Shown here: piece by piece, positions 34,632-40,864 of the stretch
How the letters are laid out: every line of letters starts with the position of its first letter
Numbering within the stretch: position 1 is the stretch's first letter
Assembly: GCF_000721105.1 (NCBI RefSeq)
Contig: NZ_JOEV01000053.1
Coordinates: forward strand, 1-45,239
Direction of reading: 5' to 3'
Origin: Streptomyces cellulosae
GTDB taxonomy: Bacteria > Actinomycetota > Actinomycetes > Streptomycetales > Streptomycetaceae
Length of the DNA stretch: 45,239 nucleotides
Notes under the pieces: generated by a model
Told to the model about the DNA's origin: nothing
Databases searched by the model: none
What the model saw: the letters and a program-made list of their open reading frames with translations, nothing else
Translations under genes and position numbers: made by a program

Positions 34632-35090
34632 ATGAGGATCTCTGCGCGGGCGGACTACGCGGTACGGGCGGTGCTGGAGCTCGCCCTGCGGCAGCATGAC
34701 GGACCGGTGAAGGCCGAGGCCGTGGCCGCCGTCCAGGACATCCCGCACAAGTTCCTGGAAGGCATTCTCGGTGATCTGCGGCGTGCCGGCGTCGTCGACA
34801 GCCGGCGCGGCGGCGGAGGCGGCTACCGGCTGGCGCGCCCCGCGACGGAGATCACAGTCGCGGACGTCATCCGGGCCGTCGACGGCCCCATCGTGTCGGT
34901 ACGCGGCGAGCGGCCGACGGGGCTCGAGTACACCGGCTCCGCCCAGCCCCTGCTCCCCCTGTGGATCGCCCTGCGCGCCAACGTCCGCCGCATCCTGGAG
35001 GGCGTCACGATCGCCGACATCGCGACGGGCACACTGCCGGAGCCGGTACGGCAGCTGGCGGCGGAGCCGGGGGCTTGGGAGAATCCCTGA
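34632..35090 (+). CDS. Rrf2-family transcriptional regulator without cysteines
   Basis: The 152-residue protein has the Rrf2 winged helix: MRISARADYAVRAVLELAL, recognition helix region DIPHKFLEGILGDLRRAGVV, wing SRRGGGGGYRLARP, and TVADVIRAVDGP leading to the dimer helix (PLWIALRANVRRILEG). Iron-sulfur members carry three cysteines after the wing; this one has no cysteine at all, so it must sense something other than an Fe-S cluster, as in YwnA/CymR-like members. It appears leaderless. Divergent to the GH35 gene, it is the natural candidate regulator for it. Confidence 0.88.
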   Translation: MRISARADYAVRAVLELALRQHDGPVKAEAVAAVQDIPHKFLEGILGDLRRAGVVDSRRGGGGGYRLARPATEITVADVIRAVDGPIVSVRGERPTGLEYTGSAQPLLPLWIALRANVRRILEGVTIADIATGTLPEPVRQLAAEPGAWENP

Positions 35091-35145
35091 GCTTCCGGGC
35101 TTCGGTGTGTGCCGGAGTCGGACGCGCCGCACCGCGACACTCGGC

Positions 35146-35188
35146 CTGCCCGTTCGGCACAGTCGAGCATTCCGCGCCGAACAGGCAG
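35146..35188. terminator. Bidirectional terminator hairpin between Rrf2 and GH92
   Basis: CTGCC-C-GTTCGGC (35146-35158) pairs with GCCGAAC-A-GGCAG (35176-35188), a 13-base stem with one mismatch and a 17-base loop, between the convergent stops. Confidence 0.75.
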
Positions 35189-35212
35189 ACCGGTGGTACC
35201 GAAGGCCGGATG

Positions 35213-38002
35213 TCAGCGGGCGTAGACCTCGAACTCTCTGAGGGCCCAGCCGTACCCGTCGGCCGGTGCGCCCGTCTTGGCGGAGGCCCAGCTGTTGACG
35301 CTCAGCTGTACATGGCGGGCCTTCGTCGGCGTGAAGGTGTACGAGTGCACCTGACCGCACACCGTGACGCCGTAGGCAGAGCAGGTGGCTGTGCCGCCGG
35401 CGGAGGTGTCCGTGGCCACGGTGGTCCACGTGGCGCCGTCGTCGGAGACCTTGATGTCGTAGTCCACGGGGTAGTTCTCCCAGTCGGGGTTGACCACCAC
35501 GCGTCCCACGGTGGTGGCGGTGCCGAGGTCCACCCGTAGGCTCCACGGCGCGCCGCTGGTCGACTGCGCCTCGGTCGAGGGGTCGCCGTCGACGCCGTTC
35601 TCGGTGGGCTTGCCCCAGTCGACCGCCGGGGTTCCGTCGGTCATCTCGACCGGCTTGGACCGGGCGAGGTTCGTCGCCGGCGGAGGAGGTGTCGTCGAAG
35701 CGCTCCAGGCCTGCGGTGCGGCGTTCATGGTGAAGTCGAGGCGGCCGCCGCCCGTCAGGTCCGCCTGGCTGAGGAAGGGCTTGGTGATGCGCTTGCCGTT
35801 CAGGCTGAGCGCCTGCACGTACGGGCGGGACGCCGCGCGCGGCGCCGAGATGACGAGCGGACCGTCCGTCCCCGGGAGTCTCAGGGTGACCTTGTCGAAG
35901 AAGGGACTGCCCACGGTGTACTGGCCCGAGGCCGGGTTCACCGGATAGAAGCCCATGGCGGAGAACAGGTACCAGGCCGACATCTGGCCGGCGTCCTCGT
36001 TGCCGGAAAGACCGTCGGGGGTGTTGTGGTAGTTGGCGTCGGCGATCTGCCGTACCAGTTGCTGGGTCCGCCACGGCCGGCCGGCGTAGTCGTACAGGTA
36101 GGGGATGTGGTGGCTGGGCTCGTTGGTCTGGTTGTTGTGTCCCCCGGTGAAGTAGGTGTCGAGCCAGGCGGCGAAGGCGCTGTCCCCTCCCTTGAGGGCG
36201 ATCAGGCCGGGGACGTCGTGGAGGACGTCGTTCGTGTAGACCCACTGGTCACCCTCGGTCCAGGCGCCGTCGGCCCAGGTGCCGTCGAGGTTGCGGGCCT
36301 GCATGAAACCGGTCGCGGCGTTGTACTGGTTCCGGTAGTTCTTGCTGCGCTCGAGGAAGTACGCGGCGTCGGAGGTCTTGCCCGCCGCTCTGGCGACCTG
36401 TGCGACGGCCCAGTCCTCGTAGGCGAAGTCCAGGGTGCGCGCGCCCGCTTCAGCTGTCCGGTCCGCCGCGACCCAGCCGTTCTTCAGGTAGGTCGTCAGG
36501 CCCGCCCGGGCCTCCACCGGCGTGCCTTCCTGACGGTCGCCGTACCAGAGCGTGGTGTCGTCGTCCGGCGGTGTCATCGCGTCCTTGCGCACGGCCTGGT
36601 AGGCGAGGTCCAGATCGAAGCCGTGGAAGCCCTTGGCGATGTCCTCGGCGATCACCGAGTCGGCGTTCGTGCCCTCCATGATGTTGGTCTCGGTGAGGTT
36701 CTTCCACAACGGCAGCCAGCCGCCCTGCTGGTAGTCCTGCAGCATGGAGGTCACCATGCCGTTGACGCGCTCCGGCGCGAACAGGGTGAGGAAGGCGTTC
36801 TGTGCGCGGAAGGTGTCCCACAGCGAGTACCCGGTGTAACTGACCCCCTTGTGCACCTTGTCGTCGTACGCGCTGTAGTAGCGGCCGTACTCGGACATCT
36901 CCGAGGGGTACTGCAGGGCGTGGTACATCGCGGTGTAGAAGACGGCCCGCTGGTCGGGCGTCGCGCCGTCGATGTCGACCCGGTCGAGCTTGTCGGCCCA
37001 GGCGGCCCTGGTCCTGGCCACCGTGGCGCCGAAGGTCTGCCGGTCGGGCACCTCCTTGTCGAGGCTGGCCCGCGCCTGGTCGACCGAGATGAACGAGGTC
37101 GCGATCCGTACGGTGACGTTCGCGGTGCCGGCCGGGAACCGCACGTAGCCCGAGACGTCCTGATCCGTGCGGTCGCTCTGCCGGTCGTACTGGGTGGCGC
37201 CGGTCGCGGTGCCGTAGCCGGCGAAGGAGGTGTCGAAGCGCGCTACGAAGTAGCCCTTGAAGCCGGACGCCTTGAAGGGACCGAGGTTGCTGTCCTGGCG
37301 GTCGGGGTTGTCACCGCTGATCTCCCGCCGGGCCGGGTCGATGTGCACGCCGCCGGTGACACCGGAGCGTGTCGCCTGCACCACGTAGTTCGCCGCCGTG
37401 CCCTGGGGGTAGGTCAGTCGCTGGACGCCGACCCGGGAGGTCGCGGTGAGTTCGGCGCGCAGCGTCTGTCCGGCCGCGGGGTGCATGTTCACGGTGTACA
37501 ACTCGGGCGAGGCCGTCTCGTCGCTGTGGCTGTAGGGCAGTCCGCGGTCCGCTTCATCGGTCTTGACGGCGCCGACCCCGGGCATGCCGACCACGTAGCC
37601 GGAGTCGCCCATCCAGATCGCCGGCTGATGGGTGCCGATGAAGCCCGTGATCTTCGGGTCGCCGAGGTGGTACGGCAGGCGGCTGACGTAGTTCTCGCGC
37701 GTCATCGGCGACCACCGCGTCATCCCGAACGGCGGTGCGGTACTGGGGATCATGCCTCCGTACTCGGTACTGCTGCTGCCGGTCGTCCCTATGAACGGGT
37801 TGACCTGGTCCACGTTCGACCCGGCGAAGGTGTCGGCCGCGGCCGCCGCCGCCGGGTTCGCGGTGCCGAGCGGCGTAACGAGCGCGGCCAACAGGGCGAC
37901 GAGCAGGAGGACGACCCGGGTCGGCGGCGTGGGGCGCGGCCGTGTCCGGTGCGACGACAAGACCTGTGCTCTGGACCGGGCAGGGCTCGTTCTGCCGTGC
38001 AT
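35213..38002 (-). CDS. Secreted GH92 alpha-mannosidase with F5/8 carbohydrate-binding domain
   Basis: The 929-residue protein has a signal peptide (hydrophobic VVLLLVALLAALVTPLG, Ala-rich cleavage region near 50). The GH92 N-terminal domain starts at VNPFIGTTGSSSTEYGGMIPSTAPPFGM, and the catalytic (alpha/alpha)6 barrel includes YSLWDTFRAQNAF, the conserved TNIMEGTNADSVIAED and the signature GNEDAGQMSAWYLFSAMGFYP. A C-terminal discoidin module (about 790-929, NLARSKPVEMTDG... ENGVDGDPSTEAQS) should hold it on a glycan. GH92 enzymes are calcium-dependent exo-alpha-mannosidases that invert. ATG at 38000-38002 has GGAG five to eight bases upstream. A LacI-type palindrome lies 33 bases upstream, so sugar control is likely. 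Confidence 0.93.
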   Translation of the reverse strand: MHGRTSPARSRAQVLSSHRTRPRPTPPTRVVLLLVALLAALVTPLGTANPAAAAAADTFAGSNVDQVNPFIGTTGSSSTEYGGMIPSTAPPFGMTRWSPMTRENYVSRLPYHLGDPKITGFIGTHQPAIWMGDSGYVVGMPGVGAVKTDEADRGLPYSHSDETASPELYTVNMHPAAGQTLRAELTATSRVGVQRLTYPQGTAANYVVQATRSGVTGGVHIDPARREISGDNPDRQDSNLGPFKASGFKGYFVARFDTSFAGYGTATGATQYDRQSDRTDQDVSGYVRFPAGTANVTVRIATSFISVDQARASLDKEVPDRQTFGATVARTRAAWADKLDRVDIDGATPDQRAVFYTAMYHALQYPSEMSEYGRYYSAYDDKVHKGVSYTGYSLWDTFRAQNAFLTLFAPERVNGMVTSMLQDYQQGGWLPLWKNLTETNIMEGTNADSVIAEDIAKGFHGFDLDLAYQAVRKDAMTPPDDDTTLWYGDRQEGTPVEARAGLTTYLKNGWVAADRTAEAGARTLDFAYEDWAVAQVARAAGKTSDAAYFLERSKNYRNQYNAATGFMQARNLDGTWADGAWTEGDQWVYTNDVLHDVPGLIALKGGDSAFAAWLDTYFTGGHNNQTNEPSHHIPYLYDYAGRPWRTQQLVRQIADANYHNTPDGLSGNEDAGQMSAWYLFSAMGFYPVNPASGQYTVGSPFFDKVTLRLPGTDGPLVISAPRAASRPYVQALSLNGKRITKPFLSQADLTGGGRLDFTMNAAPQAWSASTTPPPPATNLARSKPVEMTDGTPAVDWGKPTENGVDGDPSTEAQSTSGAPWSLRVDLGTATTVGRVVVNPDWENYPVDYDIKVSDDGATWTTVATDTSAGGTATCSAYGVTVCGQVHSYTFTPTKARHVQLSVNSWASAKTGAPADGYGWALREFEVYAR

Positions 38003-38034
38003 GGCATCTCCAAGGAGGGCGTGGGGAGAGGCGT

Positions 38035-38046
38035 GACAACGTTGCC
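38035..38046. promoter_or_regulatory. LacI-family operator candidate upstream of GH92
   Basis: GACAACGTTGCC with flanking T and A (TGACAACGTTGCCA) is symmetric at 12 of 14 positions around CAACGTTG. The AACGTT centre is common in LacI-family operators. It differs from the AGCGCT type at 25529, so another repressor probably acts here. Confidence 0.55.
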
Positions 38047-38403
38047 ATGCCCTTGAGGCACATCTTGCTCGGGGTTGAAGCGAGGCGAAAGAGGCGGCGG
38101 GGGACCTTCCCAAAAGGCGAGACGCCGGTCGCCGCGGAACGGAACGGCCCAGGTTCGAGGGGCCGTTGCCGCACAGCTTCTCCGCGGCGCGAGAGGTGCA
38201 CCGCGGAACCGGCAGGAGATCGGGCCTCGCCGACCGCCTTCGCGCCCTCGTGCCCCTGCAACAGCCGGTCGCGCAGGGGGAGTCGTCCGGCCGCCACCCT
38301 CCGCGCGTGCCCGGGCTGTGAAATCCGTCAATGTGAATGGCCTGAGTTCGCACTGCCCTTGTCGTCCGCGTCTCCCTACGATGCGATCGCCCCCGGCCTT
38401 CAC

Positions 38404-38445
38404 AGGAACCTCACGGTTCCTCCACAGGCCGGTGGCGTCGCCACC
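38404..38445 (+). promoter_or_regulatory. Two hairpins in the leader of the DUF4360 gene
   Basis: AGGAACC-TCAC-GGTTCCT (38404-38421) and GGTGGC-GTC-GCCACC (38431-38445) are perfect stems in series before the ribosome site GTAGGAGAG. They may stabilise the mRNA or control its translation. Confidence 0.5.
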
Positions 38446-38466
38446 CCCCAACCCGTAGGAGAGACC

Positions 38467-39117
38467 ATGACCGGTGGATTCCTGCTGAGCGGGGCGATAG
38501 CCGCCCTGCTCACCACCGCACTGCCCGCACAGGCATCGACCGGCGGGTTCGAGGACCCGCCCCCGGACAAGATCGTCATCAAGGTCGCCACCGTGAACGG
38601 CTCCGGCTGCCCGCAGGGCACGGCCGCGGTTGTCGTCTCCGAGGACAACACCGCCTTCACCGTGACCTACAGCGACTACCTCGCCCAGGCCGGCGGCAAT
38701 TCCGACCCCACCGCGTTCCGCAAGAACTGCCAGCTCAGCCTGATCGTCCATGTCCCGGGCGGCTTCACCTACGCCATCGCCAGCGCGGACTACCGCGGCT
38801 TCGCCGCGCTCCAGCCCGGGGCGAGCGGTACGCAGAGAGCGTCGTACTACTTCCAGGGCTCGTCGAGCACCGTCTTCAAGAACCACCCCTTCTCCGGCCC
38901 CTACAACGACAACTGGCAGGCCACCGACACCACGGACTGGCCCCAACTGGTCTATGCGCCCTGCGGAGTCCAGCGCAACTTCAACATCAACACCGAACTC
39001 CGCGTGGCCGCCGGTACGCAGTCGCCCGGCAAGGTCAGCTTCATGACGATGGACTCGACGGACGGGGACATCAGCACGGTGTACCACCTGGCGTGGAAGG
39101 AGTGCCCGCAGTCCTAG
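38467..39117 (+). CDS. Secreted DUF4360-type protein
   Basis: The 216-residue protein has a short signal peptide (GGFLLSGAIAALLTTALPAQAS) and a compact beta-rich domain starting PPPDKIVIKVATVNGSGCPQGTAAVVVSEDN, which fits DUF4360. Four cysteines (SGCPQ, KNCQL, APCGV, KECPQ) in the mature part suggest two disulfides. Motifs such as FTVTYSDYLAQAGG are typical of this family of small secreted proteins in actinobacteria and fungi; no function is known. ATG follows GGAGAGACC. Codon use is ordinary for the window. A stem-loop terminator follows. Confidence 0.85.
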   Translation: MTGGFLLSGAIAALLTTALPAQASTGGFEDPPPDKIVIKVATVNGSGCPQGTAAVVVSEDNTAFTVTYSDYLAQAGGNSDPTAFRKNCQLSLIVHVPGGFTYAIASADYRGFAALQPGASGTQRASYYFQGSSSTVFKNHPFSGPYNDNWQATDTTDWPQLVYAPCGVQRNFNINTELRVAAGTQSPGKVSFMTMDSTDGDISTVYHLAWKECPQS

Positions 39118-39139
39118 CCGGGGAGGGTCCGCGACACGA

Positions 39140-39171
39140 ACTCGCCCCAGACCGTGGGGGAGAGGGCGAGT
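39140..39171 (+). terminator. Terminator hairpin after the DUF4360 gene
   Basis: ACTCGCCC (39140-39147) and GGGCGAGT (39164-39171) form a perfect 8-bp stem, with more partial pairing outside it, about 25 bases after the stop codon. Confidence 0.7.
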
Positions 39172-39553
39172 CGCGGGCCCTGCCGGTTGCCCCGCACATC
39201 CTGTCCGGCACGTGAGCAGCCGCCTGATCCGGGACGCGGTTACCGGCGGCCGTCCTGACCGACGCCGGTCCGGAGGGGCCTTCAGGCCGACTGCCCCGCC
39301 CACCTGGCAAGCGTGCGCCGGGTCGTCCTGGAGAACCTCGGTAAGGATGAAGGACGTGGACTCGAAGGCCTCTGAGGGACTGGCGACTTGGCGTCGCGAG
39401 TACGGCGTCTCACCGGGGCGGTTCCGGCACCCGAACCAGGCCGTGTCTCCTGACGTCAACGTCGGCGCGGGACACTCACGTTGAAGCTCGTAGACTCGTG
39501 ATGTGGCATTCATGAGCACCCCGCACTGCTGCTTCCTGTGACCCGGAGGCGTT

Positions 39554-39581
39554 GAGGGCGATGCCGGACGGCGTCGCCCTC
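39554..39581 (+). promoter_or_regulatory. Leader hairpin upstream of the rRNA methyltransferase
   Basis: GAGGGCGA (39554-39561) and TCGCCCTC (39574-39581) form a perfect stem with a 12-base loop, about 147 bases before the start codon. Antibiotic-resistance methyltransferases often have attenuated leaders, so this may be a terminator or attenuator. Confidence 0.45.
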
Positions 39582-39728
39582 CTCGGTGTGCCTGCTGCGT
39601 GAAACCTCGCTCCCGGCGCCGCCCGTACCCGGGGCGGCCGGGCGCCGGGCCCGTTCCCTCCTGGAGCGGCGGCTTCCCGAGTGCGTGCAGGCACGGTCCC
39701 TTCCCGTCACCGTTGCCAGGAGTGCCTC

Positions 39729-40577
39729 GTGCCCGTGTTACTTCCCCCTGCCCTCGAACCGTTCCTCGACCTGCTGTGCTGCCCGACGTGCCGCACCCGT
39801 CTCCACCACGACCGCGGCACCCTGCGCTGCCCGGTGGGCCACACCTTCGACATCGCCCGCCACGGCTACGTCAGTCTCCTGACCGGGACCCGCCCCACAA
39901 GCGGCGACGACGCGGCCATGGTCCGGGCCCGGGACCGTTTCCTGTCCACGGGCAGATACGCCCCCGTCCGCCAGGTCGTGGCCCGCCTGTCGTCCGACGC
40001 CGCGCCCGAACGGGGCACGGTCGTGGACGTCGGATGCGGCACGGGCTACTACCTGGCAGGCGTACTCGACCAGCTGCCCGGAGCCCGTGGTCTGGGCCTG
40101 GACACCTCGGCGCGCGCGCTTCGCTCAGCGGCCCGAGCCCATGAGCGAGCCGCCGCGGCGACCTGGGACGTCTTCCGTCCCTTCCCGCTCGCCGACCAGG
40201 TGGCCGACGTCGTGCTGGACGTGTTCGCCCCGCGCAACCCGTCCGAGTTCCGCCGGGTGTTGCGCCCGACCGGCCGGTTGGTCGTGGTGCGTCCTACCGG
40301 GCGGCACCTGGCCGAGCTGCGCGGCCAGGTGTCCGCGATGGTCACGATCGACCCGGCCAAAGAGCGGCGCCTGCACCACGCGCTGGCCCCCTTCTTCGAG
40401 GCCGCCGAGACCGAGCGGATCGAGTACGCCACGTCCCTGACGAGGGCGGAGGCCCTCGACCTGGTGGGGATGACGCCGAGCGCACGCCACCTGAACGGTG
40501 CGGACCTGGACGATGACGGCCTCCTGCCCGACCGGGTCACCGTCTCCTTGCTGGCCACCGCCTACCGGCCTCGGTGA
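39729..40577 (+). CDS. RlmA(II)/TlrB-type 23S rRNA guanine-N1 methyltransferase, TTA codon
   Basis: The 282-residue protein has the RlmA zinc site with C18, C21, C34 and H38. The 3, 13 and 4 residue spacings equal those of E. coli RlmA (C5, C8, C21, H25). HTFDIARHGYVSLL and the SAM motif VVDVGCGTGYYLAG (about 96-109) follow. Family members methylate N1 of G745 or, in Gram-positive bacteria, G748; TlrB of S. fradiae gives tylosin resistance this way. The GTG start has AGGAG eight bases upstream; the longer frame to 39681 lacks such a site. Codon 4 is TTA (39738-39740), a position that would strongly gate translation on the bldA tRNA. Confidence 0.9.
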   Translation: MPVLLPPALEPFLDLLCCPTCRTRLHHDRGTLRCPVGHTFDIARHGYVSLLTGTRPTSGDDAAMVRARDRFLSTGRYAPVRQVVARLSSDAAPERGTVVDVGCGTGYYLAGVLDQLPGARGLGLDTSARALRSAARAHERAAAATWDVFRPFPLADQVADVVLDVFAPRNPSEFRRVLRPTGRLVVVRPTGRHLAELRGQVSAMVTIDPAKERRLHHALAPFFEAAETERIEYATSLTRAEALDLVGMTPSARHLNGADLDDDGLLPDRVTVSLLATAYRPR

Positions 40578-40582
40578 CCACG

Positions 40583-40602
40583 AGCGGGCGCGCGCGCCCG
40601 CT
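40583..40602. terminator. Perfect 20-bp palindrome just after the methyltransferase stop
   Basis: AGCGGGCGCG and CGCGCCCGCT are exactly self-complementary, without a loop. It is one of two hairpin elements in the short space between the convergent methyltransferase and M48 genes. Confidence 0.6.
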
Positions 40603-40690
40603 GACCGACGAGCAGTGGACCCGCCTGGCGCCCCGCCTTCCCCAGGACACGGGGAAGGCGGGGCGCCCCGTGCGGCCCGTGATCAGGGTG
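40601..40690 (+). pseudogene. IS5-family transposase N-terminal remnant
   Basis: The frame reads LTDEQWTRLAPRLPQDTGKAGRP, the standard opening of IS5-like transposases (LTDEQW...LLP...GRP). After about 30 codons the similarity stops; the catalytic DDE region is absent and no terminal inverted repeats are seen. No ribosome site supports expression. It is a fossil between two convergent genes. The long hairpin at 40627-40667 lies inside it. Confidence 0.55.
40627..40667. terminator. Perfect 17-bp hairpin, likely bidirectional terminator
   Basis: GGCGCCCCGCCTTCCCC (40627-40643), loop AGGACAC, then its exact complement (40651-40667). It is the strongest stem in the window and is placed to stop both the methyltransferase and the M48 gene. 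Confidence 0.8.
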
Positions 40691-40864
40691 GGCCGTCGAC
40701 ACCCGACTTCGCCGACGAAGTGGCAGTCCTCCGGCTGGCAAGCCACAGCTTCGCGGTCGAGGTGGACGGGCTGCACGCGAACCCTCGGAGATCATTTCCA
40801 GACCACGTCGGGATCGAGGCTCAGCCGGGGGGTGCCGCGTGTCCGGCCCGGGTGCGTGTGGTCG

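Larger units (their letters stand above)
38003..38466. other. 464-bp divergent intergenic region, GH92 and DUF4360
   Basis: Apart from the LacI-like operator near the GH92 side and two hairpins near the DUF4360 side, the middle (38060-38340) has only GC-rich non-coding DNA with a short direct repeat CCGCGGAAC (near 38134 and 38204). No supported ORF or RNA gene is seen. Confidence 0.5.
39118..39728. other. 611-bp intergenic stretch with no supported gene
   Basis: After the terminator, 39180-39540 shows no ORF with convincing codon bias or homology. It contains a TGACGTCA palindrome near 39452. From 39541 on it is the leader of the rRNA methyltransferase gene, with a hairpin described separately. 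It may hold decayed coding DNA, but I recognise none. Confidence 0.5.

Noticed and set aside
36026..38056. 676-codon plus-strand open frame opposite GH92
   Set aside because: Antisense shadow; Val/Gly/Arg-rich composition and no start signal.
37789..39519. 576-codon minus-strand open frame spanning the DUF4360 gene
   Set aside because: It is antisense to DUF4360 and crosses two intergenic regions. Only its first part (39200-39519) is free of other genes, and that has no family match.
40680..40864. Short ORFs between the transposase stub and the M48 gene
   Set aside because: Frames on both strands are short, lack ribosome sites and show no family; likely decayed DNA.
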